Positions 23,096 to 34,462 of a DNA stretch of 64,000 bases are shown in pieces. Made by a program: the position numbers and the translations under genes. Origin of the DNA: Gautieria morchelliformis (Eukaryota > Basidiomycota > Agaricomycetes > Gomphales > Gomphaceae); assembly GCA_015179125.1 (NCBI GenBank), contig WHVA01000048.1, positions 186,001 to 250,000 of the forward strand, given 5' to 3'. Each line of letters begins with the position of its first letter. Position 1 is the stretch's first letter. The notes beneath the pieces were generated by a model. The model made no database searches and had not been told where the DNA came from. It saw only the letters and a list, made by a program, of their open reading frames with translations.

Positions 23096-24318
23096 TTAGT
23101 GAAGATTACATACGCATATGCTATCACGATCATTCTTACTCTTTGCCAGTATCCTGATATCAACCGAGGTGAGCTCAGTCCAGAAGATCACTTTGGGGTA
23201 GTTGGGTCCAAACGAAGAGCCGTGGTTATGTGTGTCCTTCCACACGTCGCTGGCACACCACTACGAGCGATAATTAGAATAACAATATGGTTAGACGGGG
23301 AGAAGGACTCACAAGGGTACAAAAACCGATTCCGATAATACTGATATAATTGTTTACCATCAATACCATCGCACTATGCATGGCATCACGATCGTGCAGA
23401 ACAAAGGTGAGCTGAAAGATGCCAAGAAATGCAGGGATGCAAAAATTAGATGTAGCGATGTAAAACACTGCACGAAGATGGGCAGCAATAGATTCTGAGG
23501 GGACATTAGGTGGAACCGCACATGAAGGACGTAATACATGCACGTTGACAATACATGCGAGAAGAGAAGACTTTGTGACCCCGCAAACGACTGAGGGAGT
23601 GGAGCAATAAAAGTTCTCGAAGAGCTGGATGGACCAATCTGCAATGATGAGAGGGTTCTGGGGCCAGACGACATCGCTCACCATCAAAGCGCTGGATTGA
23701 AGGCCAGCAATAGCCCACTGGCATAAAAACAAAGACACGCAGATGACTCGGGCAATAGTGCAGAGTTGGGGAACGGCCAGGATGGGGATTCTGTAGGTGC
23801 GCGGTGTGACACTAGCAGGGTAGACCGCGCTGAGTCTGAGGATAAGAATGCAGTCGACGATAATGGGTGTGTAAAGAGTGAGTCTGATGCTTGAAAGGAA
23901 GAGGGAGTCGTCCACTGGATGTTTGGGATGGAGAATTATGATGCTCTGGTCGCTGTCAGCTGATGCGTTCGCGAACATGGGACGCCTGCACCTGCACGTG
24001 GTATTTAGGACGCCTTCCACCATACCCAATAGGACAATGATGATGTTCAAGGCGAACAACAGGGTCTTTCTTGAGGTGGGGGTGGAGAAGAAGAATATGA
24101 GGAGGAGAATAGGAATGAGAATAGATGAGAAAGGCAGCAAGATGAGGACGAAAGTGTAACTCGTTGAGAGCGAGGAAATACATGTCTCAGCACCGGCGTG
24201 TTGATCCGCCCAAGGCAGCAGATGTATGCGCTTGCAATGGGGTCGAGGAAGGAAGGAGGTTAGAGTGGAGAATCAAAAGACTTACGGAAAAAAAAGCAGT
24301 GACGCGTATCCATGCCAT
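23096..24318 (-). CDS. seven-TM integral membrane protein, basidiomycete family
   Basis: Multi-pass membrane protein of a basidiomycete-type family without known function. A likely start is ATG at 24318 (MAWIRVTAFF), spliced near 24285-24230 to an exon that continues into AETCISSLSTSYTFVLILLPFSSILIPILLLIFFF. About seven hydrophobic segments follow, including FALNIIIVLLGMVEGVL, RLTLYTPIIVDCILILRLSAVYP, ARVICVSLFLCQWAIAGL and NYISIIGIGFCTL. An intron near 23315-23265 leads to a C-terminal exon (WCASDVWKDTHNHGSSFGPNYPKVIFW) that ends with a stop at 23096. The DSLFLSSIRLTLYTP block between helices is a conserved-looking element. No GPCR signature such as DRY is visible. It could be a receptor or scaffold; the assignment is by topology and resemblance only. 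Confidence 0.65.
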
Positions 24319-25174
24319 GGTGGACAAGCAGCGCTCTGCATAGTCAACAGCAATTTCGAAGACGGTGTTCGTGGACCCGGAGATTGATCATGATTAGGTA
24401 GAAAAAATAATTCATTGGTCATTGGTACTGTTTGACTTTGCATTTTGTCCTGTACTTAAATTTCAGTACTTGTATAGTACTGATTTTTAGTCCTCTGAAA
24501 TTATATTTTGGGGGCTAAATTTCAGTACAAGTCGGTACTGTAATTTAGCTGTAGTGCAAGCGGAACTGAAATATAGCGCTTATTCTTCCTACAGTGTGTA
24601 GCTACAGGTGGTATTAATGTTCCAAAATTTTTTGCCATACAGCTGATTCGGAATCTTTTTGTGCAGACCTCTCCCTCTTGCGCCTTCATCCCCAGTGACA
24701 ATCGACCCAGGTCCGGGGTCGCAGCGGTTCAGGTTGGTGAAAACCATGGTCCCGGTCTGATCATGCTGGATCCGAGTTTTGCAACCACTTTCATCGGTTC
24801 ACATATGGATGACCGCAACTACAGTTCAAATCGGTTCACATTGGTTTCATAATTATTTTCAATCTGATGATACAGCTAGACACCGATCCCTGCAGCCCTC
24901 CACTGATCCCTGCAGATTCTATGTTCCCTGCAGAATCCCTGTTCCACCCATTCCATCCCCAACAGCAGAACACCTCCCACACCACCCAGGCATGGCACTT
25001 CCCTACGTTGCCCCATCTCCCCACACACCCGCCAGTGGCAGGAGAGGATGGCAGTGGCATGGGTACTGGAGGGTGGATGATGTTTGAGGGGTTGGAACCA
25101 AACCTGAACATGAATGATATCACCTATTGGCCTGCACTATATGCACTGATGCCTACGCAATGACAATAGGACAC
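24319..25174. other. gene-to-transposon transition zone
   Basis: No gene was recognised. The first part includes the AT-rich block at 24430-24590 described above. From about 24660 to 25170 the sequence is GC-richer, with CCCTGCAGA words repeated at 24880-24940, and it may be a degraded LTR or other element debris, since the next 315 bp are a clear copia fragment. Confidence 0.35.
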
Positions 25175-25489
25175 TGGCAGAATGGCACATATAATCCATA
25201 AGGAAGTCATCCGAGCAACGGGTGCATAGGTTTCATTGTAGTCGACTCCAAAACTTTGTGTAAAGCCTTGGGCGACCATCCTTGATCTAGGTGTAATGGG
25301 TTCACCTTCTGGATTGCGTTTCCAGAGGAATACCCATCTATTTCCGACAATATTTGCCCCAGGAGGTGGTTTAACCACTTCCCATACACCTTTGTCGAGT
25401 AGCACCTTGTACTCTTTATCCATCAATGCTTTCCACATAGGATCATTTAAGGCTTCATCTGCATTGCTAGGCTCGGTCTGATTCAAATC
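25175..25489 (-). mobile_element. Ty1/copia reverse-transcriptase fragment
   Basis: A truncated piece of copia RT: NADEALNDPMWKALMDKEYK, GANIVGNRWVFLWKR and FGVDYNETYAPVARMTS. It is nearly identical to the corresponding part of copia B (40964-41272). It stops abruptly at both ends. On the right it is cut by the LTR of copia C beginning at 25493. Confidence 0.9.
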
Positions 25490-25492
25490 TGG

Positions 25493-25696
25493 TGTTAGCG
25501 CAGTACAAGTATATTACTCCGATCTGAGTTCGGAGGAAGAAGTAAGTGAGTTCGTCTACTACACTAGGGGACTAGCTACTTGCCTGAGTTCGGAGGAAGA
25601 AGTAAGTGAGGCTTCTACACTCCGAACTCAGGGTACTGTACAGCACGACATCTGACTAAGCAGTTGATCGCGTTATGTGACAACATTGCTGCAACA
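25493..25696 (-). mobile_element. 3' LTR of copia C
   Basis: A 204-bp LTR on the minus strand. On that strand it starts TGTTGCAGC right after a purine tract (CAGGGGGGTG), the expected polypurine tract position, and ends GCTAACA. Inside, a 27-bp word (CTGAGTTCGGAGGAAGAAGT...) occurs twice, 60 bp apart (25524 and 25584), and its first 11 bases recur inverted at 25621, allowing a hairpin. It is inserted next to a copia RT fragment of another family. Confidence 0.75.
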
Positions 25697-25722
25697 CACC
25701 CCCCTGACGCAGGCAATCTACC

Positions 25723-27609
25723 CTAGAAAAGTCCCATGGCTCGGCGATGCTGTTCCACTGACTCGCGAGGCAAGGCCTTTGTTAATAGGTCCGCCGGCAT
25801 GTCCTTTGTGGGTATGTAATTCATTTGGATGATTTTATGTGGGACTTTTTCCCACAGCCAGAAGTACCATAGGTCGAGATGCTTCATTCGTCCATGATAC
25901 TCTGGATTTTTGGCAACAGAGAGAGCGGACTGGTTGTCGATACAGAGGTGAGATGGTTTATTTATCGTCGAGCCGAGCTCATCCAATAAAGTGCGCAGCC
26001 ACACGATCTCGGTTCCAGCTAATGCCGCTGCTACGAACTCGGCGTCCGTCGTGGATAGGGTAACGATGTTCTGTAGTTTGCTGGCCCAGCTGACAGCTCC
26101 GGTTCCAATTCTAGCGAGGAATCCTGAGGTCGACCGTCCATTATCCGGATTTCCTCCATGATCAGTGTCCGTCCATGTCTGGAACGCTTCGGTAGAGTTG
26201 TTTGGTGCAAAGGTGAGTGCTAAATCAGTGGTCCCTTTTAGATAATGGAGGAGATGTTTCACTGCTGCCCAGTGAGCTGGGCCCAGATTCAAGTTGAACT
26301 GTGCGAGGCATCCGACGGCGTAGGCAATATTGGGGCGGGTCGCGATGGCCAAATAGTTCAATGCTCCGACTGCATTTAAATAAGGTAGGCTTCGCATCTC
26401 TTCTATCTCCTCAGGCGTTGATGGTCCCATGGTTGCATTTAGATTCAATCCTGGGGACATCGGCGTGGTCACAGGGCGGCAGTCTGACATATGGAATCTC
26501 TTGAGAATTTCTCCAATGTACTGCTTTTGTGTGAGTTTCAGTGTTCTCTGTGAGTGGTTGTAATCCACCTCCACGCCTAATAGTGACATTATTTCACCTA
26601 GATCCCTCAGTTTGAATACTTTGGCCAATCTCTTCTTCACTCGGTCGAGTTCTGACTTTGAGTTCGATACCAGCGTCAAGTCATCAACAAATACGGGTAT
26701 GATTATTTTGGTCTCATCACTTGTCCAGACGTAGATGCTTGGGTCTGATTGGAGGCGCTTGAATCCCAAGCCTTCCAGTGCTGTCCCGAGTCGCTCGTAC
26801 CACAATCTCCCGCTTTGCTTCAGTCCGTAGAGTCCCCTCTTCAGCTTGTATACCCAGTCGGCACCCCCCTGATGGTAGCCTTCCGGTTGCTCCATGTATA
26901 TCTGGGCATCGTCGCTCAGTATTCTGTTCAGGTAAGTGTTGGATATGTCTATGGATTCGATGTACGCTCCCTGAAGCACTCCTTGAGCTAGTATGGTGCG
27001 TAGTGACACCCATCGTGCTGTTGGAGCAAATACCTCATCGTAGTCAATGCCTGTCCGCTGTGTATATCCTTTTGCAACTAGGCAACTCTTGTATTTGTCT
27101 AACGTTCCATCAGAGTTGAGTTTGATTCGAAAGACCCATCGTGAGCCTATGGCTTTCTCTCCGGGTGGTAGCCATACTAACTCCCAAGTGCCATTGTTCA
27201 GGAGCACTTGGATCTCTGCGTCAGTCGAACTTCTCCATAGTGGTGCATCAGGGCGCTGCATTGCTTCGGCGAATGTCTTTGGGACACGGTCATCTTTGAT
27301 TGTGGCATTGAATGCAAGTTCAATTTCATCTGGTGAGATTGTGTACGCTCTAGCAATGTCAGACCCATTGTATATGTATTCCAAGGCCTGAATAATTGAT
27401 GCACTGGCTGCTGCGCCCCCCTCAGGGCCTGGGTCATCGTGATCAGGCGGTGACCTCGGTCTCAGGAATGGGTCATTAAGGCGCCGGTAGTCCAGCCGTG
27501 AGATGGCTCTGCTCGAGCGATGGGGTTGATTGACGGGTGCAGGTTCGCCTTTCCAGCTACTTAACATCGGGCCGGGATATAGATTCAAGGATAGGTGAAC
27601 CTTGTTCAT
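25723..27609 (-). pseudogene. Ty1/copia polyprotein fragment: RT and RNase H (copia C)
   Basis: A 628-codon open frame covering the C-terminal half of a copia polyprotein. It starts in the linker after integrase (RSSRAISRLDYRRLNDPF) and runs through RT: GSRWVFRIKLNSDGTLDKYK, GIDYDEVFAPTARWVSLRTI, SIDISNTYLNRIL, YGLKQSGRLWYERL and the catalytic VDDL (FVDDLTLVS). RNase H follows (TWTDTDHGGNPDNGRSTSGF, STTDAEFVAAALAGTEIVWL, KHLDLWYFWLWEKV). It ends MGLF next to its polypurine tract. Gag, protease and integrase are missing upstream, where an unrelated LTR begins at 27649. It has no stop codon, so this copy is comparatively young or the truncation recent. Confidence 0.93.
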
Positions 27610-27648
27610 ATTAAGGCCTCAAGGGTCTCAGCCATAAGGGAGGGATAC

Positions 27649-28160
27649 TGTAAGAACCCGGCCAAAGGCCGGTTACTTACCGGTATAACCTTTCTTCCGA
27701 GCCTGAGCCTTGTGATACTCGTGCCTGAGTACTGGTGATTCTAATCCTGCGCCTGAGCCTGAGCCCGAGCTAGAGCTCATATCCGACCCTGACCCCATGC
27801 CCGAATCCCCTTAGTTACTGATTCCGCTCCATCACGCATCATTCGTATATTACCTCGCCCTGACCTCGCCCTGACCTTCCCCCGCATTTGCTCACCCCTG
27901 ACTCGTACCCTCGCTCATATATAAACCCCCTTGTATGCATTCCTACTCCTCAGTCTGAAAATCAACTATGTATACTTTGATCCCTAGTTAGTTTCTAAGC
28001 CTCGCCTCTTATTCGTTTGCCTCCGAAGTTGGGACTTGTGCGTAGGGTCGGCGCAGCACATAAGCTGAAGCCTAGTCCCTCTCCGACTTCCCTATCAGAA
28101 CCTCGTCCCATAACCTCGGACCGTACCTCGGGTTTCACCCCCGAGCTCGGTCAACCTTAC
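27649..28160 (+). mobile_element. probable solo LTR, plus orientation
   Basis: About 510 bp beginning TGTAAGAACCCGGCC, similar in its first bases to the gypsy-1 LTR (TGTAAGGACCCGGG). It contains a promoter-like CATATATAAACCCCC near 27920 and a run of CCTGAGCC repeats at 27700-27770. It ends near CAACCTTAC at about 28160. No matching internal region follows, so it is probably a solo or orphan LTR. Its right end is uncertain. Confidence 0.55.
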
Positions 28161-28220
28161 GAAGGATCGTATAATAACAGTCCATCACAATGCTTGCCCG
28201 GAGAATGGGTTCAAGGTGGA

Positions 28221-28696
28221 TGCTCACAACTTTTTATTACCTGTAGCTTCACCCATTTTATTCTCAGATTATAGAAAAGAAGAGGATGAAAGTACATGCC
28301 AATCTTATTGTTGGGATATAAATAAATTTCTGTCTGTCCCTCCCCGAGTGGTGGCTCCACCGATGAGAACACCTCTTCTTATTTTTACCCCTCTTCTTAT
28401 TTTTTCTACCCACTTTTAAGATACACTATATCATTATAACTATTCATACTAATACTCCTACTCATATCTATTAGAAGTATCTATCCAACTATTTGTTATT
28501 CTATCTTGTAGTCAGATACTCTCTCATATGTATATATATCTCCGAGATGTTTAAACATGTACAGAATATTCTAATAACATCTATTATTCTCCTTATAAAT
28601 ACTACTATATATTCCTGTATGTTGTTATTAATACTCTTATAATATATATTATATACTCATATATGCTGTATCACATGACCATTTTGATTATCCTCC
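28221..28696 (+). repeat. 476-bp AT-rich dispersed repeat, copy 1
   Basis: Nearly identical (estimated above 95%) to 53875-54350, same orientation and same length, starting TGCTCACAAC and ending ATTATCCTCC in both. Very AT-rich, with GGGATATAAATAAAT near the start. No open reading frame of note. It could be an LTR, MITE or tail of a larger element; no terminal inverted repeat was found. Flanked here on the right by an LTR. Confidence 0.85.
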
Positions 28697-29841
28697 TTAG
28701 CAGGCAAGTTTATAAATGGACTGCCCTGATAATCTACCAGCGCACAGCAATAAAACGGGGGATGAACGAGTTGTATGGAAGTGACTTGTGAAAGTCTCCA
28801 ATCAGGAAAATCAACTGATCAGATGGTCCCAAGTATTGGAGTGCGAATGGCAGGACTATCAATTGACAGACTCACTCTGTAGAATTACACCCGGAGGATT
28901 AGTCCAAGTGGCTAAGCAGTAAAGTAACTACTTAACAAGGAATTAGACACTAAAGTAAGTGAGTAACCCTAGCTGGGATTAGCAGCTTAGTAAGATGCAA
29001 GTCACACGAGGTCACGTGGATAGAAGATGTTAGATTGCTAGAATGATGATTCAAGGGGGTCAGAATGGCCTCCTTTTATATTGTAAAATACACAGGATTA
29101 CATAAAATGGGGTTCTTCTATCTATTAGGCAAGTGATGTCATATGTAAATATTTGCACTGCTAAAACACACCCTCCTAACTATTGCGGTGTGTTTGTGCA
29201 AAGAAATTGGAAATAGATAGCCAATCACCTTCCCTGGTTTGCACAGCTTTTCACAGCTATGCACAGCCTTGCACAGCCCTGCACAGCCCCTATGACATCA
29301 AGGGATGTCGTAGTACTGCGTTTGGAGGATTCATTCATTCAATAGGCTTTGCTAAATCTGCACCCTACTTTTGGCTTTGTACGTCTTTGTATGACTTTGT
29401 ATGCAACCTTGCACAGCCATGGTTGCTATGATGCAAGTCATGTGCCAGCTGGGTTTGAATTGCACAGGCTTGTGTAAGTGGTAGAGGATGCATTCAGTCT
29501 CAGTGGCTGAGTTTGAGTGAGCCAAGGTACAGGAGTTGTAGGTGCTTGAGTGCCTGCAACTCCGAATTCACAGTTCGTGGAAAGCTCCGGTCGGAGTTTG
29601 AAACTGAGCGGCTGTGGCAGAGTTGTGGACGTGCATGGGTTCATAACTCTGCCTCACAGAATAAGGAGTTTTTGAGCCAGGGAAGCCAAGTTAAATGGCA
29701 AAAAATAAGAGGAAATTCAAGGAATATTTGAATAGAGTTTTCCCAATAATAGCCACATATATTGGCTACTATTAGCTGGGAAAACAAGGTTTTAAAGCGA
29801 TTTTAATCCTTTTTTCATGAGGCTTTTCACAACAGTTCCCA
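28697..29841 (-). mobile_element. LTR-like element X, copy 1 (minus orientation)
   Basis: About 1.1 kb homologous, in inverted orientation, to 34456-35990. Read on the minus strand it starts with a stretch rich in short hairpins (for example a stem at 29730-29782 around AATAGCCACATATATTGGCT). It then has a tandem GGCTGTGCA-type repeat (29250-29292) and a promoter-like AATATAAAAGGAGGCC at about 29065. It ends with AGACTTTCACAAGTCA and about 90 bp more. The layout (hairpins, TATA, transcribed tail) suggests a long LTR. Termini are approximate. Confidence 0.6.
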
Positions 29842-30149
29842 CACATGGTCCAGGGTCAGGGCCTCCTGTGTACTTATGGAGTGTGGAAGCATTGTGCCAC
29901 AGCTGGTGTGTGGCTGGGGGAGCGGGTTGCAGAGTGTCAGTGTTGGTGCCAGACATAGGGGTGAGTGATGCAGAAAGTTTCAGTCCTGTCTTATCCCTCA
30001 TTTTATAGGAAATGTCTCTGTCGATTGGTATTATCAGCGTGATTGCGTTGCTGTCAATCGGGGACATGGCTCTTTCCTGTTCTGTAAGTCCAACATCTGT
30101 TCTATATCCGGAGGGGGCCCTTCGGCAGATCTTCTATCTTACTTATGTC
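29842..30149. other. unassigned sequence between element X and gypsy-1
   Basis: About 300 bp with no recognised coding or LTR structure. It may be the gypsy-1 3' noncoding end. A TGTAAG word at 30087 might mark an LTR edge, but the rest does not match the gypsy-1 LTR. Confidence 0.3.
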
Positions 30150-33100
30150 TTGTTCGTCTAGGTAGGAGTCCATCGCACCAGATGCTTTACCAACACGAAG
30201 GGAAGCCAGGTCCTGTCACTGCTCTACCACAGGACCTGGAACCAGGCATTCTTTCCAGAGTTGCAGTGAGTTTCTATTCTTTTCACATGCCATTCTAACG
30301 GCGCATCCCCTAGATTTGTCACTTGAGACATTGATCTTCCTGGGAAGCGACGGTTGTCGTTGGCGATGTGTATCCTTAATAGGTTAGTGTGGAATACAGG
30401 ATGTATATCCCACGCTAACAGTTCATCAGGTAAGGCTATTTTATATGTTGTCCTCTCCACGACTTCTTTTGTAATTCTGTAGGGCCCGATAAACTTAGGT
30501 GACAGCTTGCGCGCCCTTCCTCTTGGTAGATTGAGATTCACTGTCGACAGATAAACCAAGTCTCCTGCCTTAAAGGGGGCGGGGCTCCTCTTCTTATTTG
30601 CGGTATGGATTTGTTTCACTCCTTGTGATATAATTGAATCATGCGCTGCCATCAGCGCATCTTTCAGTTTTTGTGTGAATCGTCTGGTGTTCTCTGTCCA
30701 AGTCCCAGATTGTCATTCTTGGCAAGCTACCGTAGTTGAGAAAAAATGGCATGAAACCTCTTGTGTCAGACCGAGCGCTGTTGAATGCAAATTCAACAAC
30801 GGGGAGTTTCATTACCCAATCCTTTTGGTCTGCAGCTACTGCTATGCGAAGCATCTGAGTGATCGTTCTATTAGCTCTTTCAGTTGCCCCGTCTGTTTGG
30901 GGGTGGTACGCCGTGGACATGCGTAATTCAGCCCCTATGAGAGTGTGTAGGTGTCCCCAGAAGGCTGAAGTGAACAATGAATCTCTGTCGCTTACAATCA
31001 CTTCAGGTATTCCATGTAGCTTGTATACTGTATCGAAGACCATTTCTGCGACCTCTTTGGTGCCGTAGGACTGTTTGGATGAAGCGAGATGCACCATCGA
31101 TGTCAGGTGGTCAATTAGTACGCATATCATATCATATTCTCTGTTTCTGTTTGATGACATTGGCAGGGGCCCAACGAAGTCAATCCCGACCTGTTGCCAG
31201 CGGCAAGAGGGCACTGTTAATGGTTTCAGCAAACCATAGACTCTTTGATTCCTTGGTTTTGCCACAGCGCATGTATGGCAACTATTGCAAAAATCTTTTG
31301 TGTCTGTGAAGAGTCCTGGCCACCATACGTGGTACCGTAAATAATAGTGAGTTTTTTATCCTCCTAGATGTGCTAGCAACGAGTGTGCATGTGATATGAC
31401 TGACTCCCGTATCCCTTTATTCCCATGGGTGCCCCCAGGTATGCACAGCCGATTCTCTCCGCATATTTCTATGTATAGAAGACCTTCCTGCCATCGGAAG
31501 TTTTTGTGTTCATGTAAACTTTCCACAATTAATTTGAAAAATTCATCTTTGACATACAAATCTTTTAGTATTGCTGGAAACTGAAACGAAGGGTCAAATA
31601 TCGAAACCAATTCCCCAAAGGTTGGTGGAGCCAAATATAGATCCTCATTAATTTGAGGGGTCTCGATTTCTGGGTTTGTATCCTCTTCCAGCATCTGAGC
31701 TTACAAAGTGACAAATTTGGAAGGACTGGCCACATTGTGGGTGTCAGAGTAACTTTTTCTTTGCGCCTTCCAGTTTCGTGTCCCTCTAAGGGCCTTGTTT
31801 TCTTTGGCAGTGTTCATGGCAGGTTTCGTGGTAAGTGGTCTTACGGCAGCATCGAGCTCATCGTACCTTTTAGGCGGCTTTATTGATTGGCCAGCTCATG
31901 TTTGCCCAGGGGGCCAAATAGCGACACTGGTCATATTTAGGTGCATTAGTGAGGAAGCGTTGGCCTCATGTCCCATCCTCAGAGGGTACAGACCGCTATT
32001 TATTTCATTTGGTGTCGTTGGTATGTCCTCCTCAATTATGTACTCTGATGCTGCTCTTACCAGTCCTGCCGGTTCTGCATTATACATTCATGGTAACACA
32101 TCTGCTATGACATTTGCTTCACCAGGAATGTAGATGATTTCGAAGTGGAAGTCACTCAGTACATTGATCCATCTGTGTTGCAGTGCAGACAAATTTTTCT
32201 GAGATAGTATGTACTCCAGGGGCTTATGATCTGTAAAGATACGGAAGCGTACTCCTTGAAGTAAGTGTCTAAACCGTTTCAGAGACTCTACTATAGATAA
32301 TAACTCTCTTTCGTGCACTGGATAGTTCTGTTGTGCTGGATTGAACTTCGCAGACTAGAATGCTATCGGGGCCACCATTTGTGGATTGTTTCCTTGTGAT
32401 ACCACACCTCTAGGCTGGTATCACACACCAGATTAATCAGAGGCGCGTCGGCAGAGTAGTACAGGGCGATTATATGTGAGTCTCTATGGTCTTGTACGAT
32501 TTTCTTTACATCATCGAACTCATGCTGTTCTGTAGGGCCCCATCGCCATATCAATGTGGAACCAGTTCTTTCCGTTAGGAGACCCTGATGGGTGTCCTAA
32601 TCCCCTTGCAGCTAGGTGCAATATAACTTACTGTTCCTATGAAACCAGCGAGCTGACCTCTTCCGGGTGGGGTTTTCCAGTTAAGTATCTTGTCCACTTT
32701 TTCCAGATCGATGACCAGGCCACACGCGTCTATGACATGTCCCAGCACCTTCAGCTCTTTGGTGAAGAACTGGAGTTTGTCGGGCGTTGACAGGTATAAC
32801 TTCTCCTTTCTGAGAATGTGTCAGGGGACAGGCTGGTGGTTCCTCTTATTTCCTTTATCTTCTGTTATCTTCTGCCTTCCTCACCTGCTTGTCATTGCCT
32901 GTTCCTCCCTTTCCTTAAATTTGAGTTCCATGCTCCCCCACCCATGTTCATGTCTGGTAGTCTGGCCTGCTCAGTAGCTGTATAGTTAGTTGCTTAGGTA
33001 AGGGGATCCTCACCCAATTCTCTTTGGATCCCCCTTACCAGGTGTGTAGGTCACCTATGTAGTTACTGAGTAGTGTCTTATATATCTTTGGATCCCCCTT

Positions 33101-34462
33101 ACCAGTGCCCTGTGTGACTTACCATGAGCAGGTAGGGTTGCCCTTACAGAATGTCTATAATCAACTTACAATGCTCTATATGTTCTTTTATTGTGTTAGA
33201 GTATACTATTATGTCATCTAAGTAGATGTCCATGAAGATACCGATGTACAGTCCAAAAAATATGGTTCATTAACGCTTGGTATGTAGCTGGGCCGTTGCA
33301 ATCACCCTGCTGCATTACCAAGCTTTCCATAGTCCCGTCCGGTGTGTTGAAGGTCATGTGGGGCATGTCCTTGTCTATGACATGGATTTGTTCATATGTG
33401 TCTCTTCCATCGATCAATGTTCTGAACGGGTGTCTGAGCACATTGGTGAGTATTGTCTCCATATTTGGGAGTGGAATTGCAAGCTTCCTTGTGTTCTTGT
33501 TTTGTTCTCTTTTATCCAATACAGTTCTGATTCTGGTTTCTCCATTCTCCCCAGGATTTTTTAACACGATTAGCATAGGTATGGTGTTTTGACCAGGTCT
33601 GAAACACCATCGCCCTGTGCTTAGGTAAGAGTCCCATTTCTCTCTCCAAAGGTGCTTTACCGCTTCAGGGCATTTGGAAGGCCGCCATGAGTAGGTGAGA
33701 GATTTATCTATTCTTGGTATCGTGTGATTAATGTCTCGTAGAGGTGGGAGCGGTGTTTGGCCGGCTGGCTTGCATATATCATTTGCATGAGCCCTTAACT
33801 TGGTACGTAGCTTCTCTAATCCTCCTTCTACTACGTCCGCCACCATGGAGCTGATTTTGGCTACATCAGGGCCTGTTAATCTCTCTGACATTGCAGATAC
33901 GACAGATACCCTTGAAGGATTGAACCCCAGCATTACTTTATGCTGAAAGAGGAAAAGTGTGCCTAAAATAATGTCATAATTTTCGAGGTTGATGACGTCA
34001 AATCTTCATTGCTCATTTATTTCATTATAGGCAAAATTCACAGTTGTTGAGCAATTTATCATCGTTCTCGAGCCTGAGGCCGCCAATTGGCATGGTAAGG
34101 GCTTTGCTAGATGTTCCACTGGTAGATGTAGTTGGTCCACCAGTGTTGTGGAGGTTGGCCAGAGAACCTGAGTCTAACAAGGCTCGTACGCCCTTTCCGT
34201 TTACTTTTGCCATTACTACGATTGCCTTGGGTATGACTCTTTTGAAGTCTTTTGGTTTACTAGCGTTATGTTCCATTCTCTGAGTTGGCTGTGGGGTTTT
34301 TGCTACTTTCCCTCTCGATTTTACAGCGTGAGTGTCACTCATAGGTCTTGTGGACGCATTCATTAAGATATCATCAGTGACCTCCCCGTCATCTGGAGCA
34401 TCATAGTCTGCACTGTCGATATCCCATGTAAGCGTTGACAGTGTAGGGGAACAGCTGTTCAA
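30150..34462 (-). pseudogene. Ty3/gypsy pol remnant (gypsy-1): PR, RT, RNase H, integrase, chromodomain
   Basis: Broken minus-strand pol. In order from 34462: protease-like region (KVNGKGVRALLDSGSLANL, catalytic DSG). RT N-terminal half at 33933-33214 (IRTVLDKREQNKNT, VMQQGDCNGPATYQALMNHIF) continues into the catalytic YLDDIIVYS near 33220. After a solo LTR insertion comes RNase H at 32554-32088 (HERELLSIVESLKRFRHLL, RIFTDHKPLEYIL). Integrase has the zinc-binding linker (31694-31356) and core (31265-30639: GIDFVGPLP, VSDRDSLFTS, PQTDGATERANR, a full D-D-E set). A GPY-type motif (FIGPYRITKEVVERTTYKI) and the start of a chromodomain (EWHVKRIETHCNSGKNAW) follow at 30652-30224 and beyond in another frame. 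Frameshifts and stops separate the blocks, so no functional protein can be made. Confidence 0.93.
32819..33148 (+). mobile_element. 330-bp solo LTR with 5-bp target duplication
   Basis: Starts TGTCAGGGG and ends CCCTTACA. It is flanked on both sides by GAATG (32814-32818 and 33149-33153), the expected 5-bp target-site duplication. It interrupts gypsy-1 RT just after the YLDD region, and the RT frame resumes on the other side. A word TTTGGATCCCCCTTACCA occurs twice inside. No internal element sequence remains, so it formed by LTR-LTR recombination. Confidence 0.85.

Noticed and set aside
29250-29292. Tandem GCACAGCC-type repeat as a possible telomeric or satellite array
   Set aside because: Only about five degenerate units, inside an LTR-like element.
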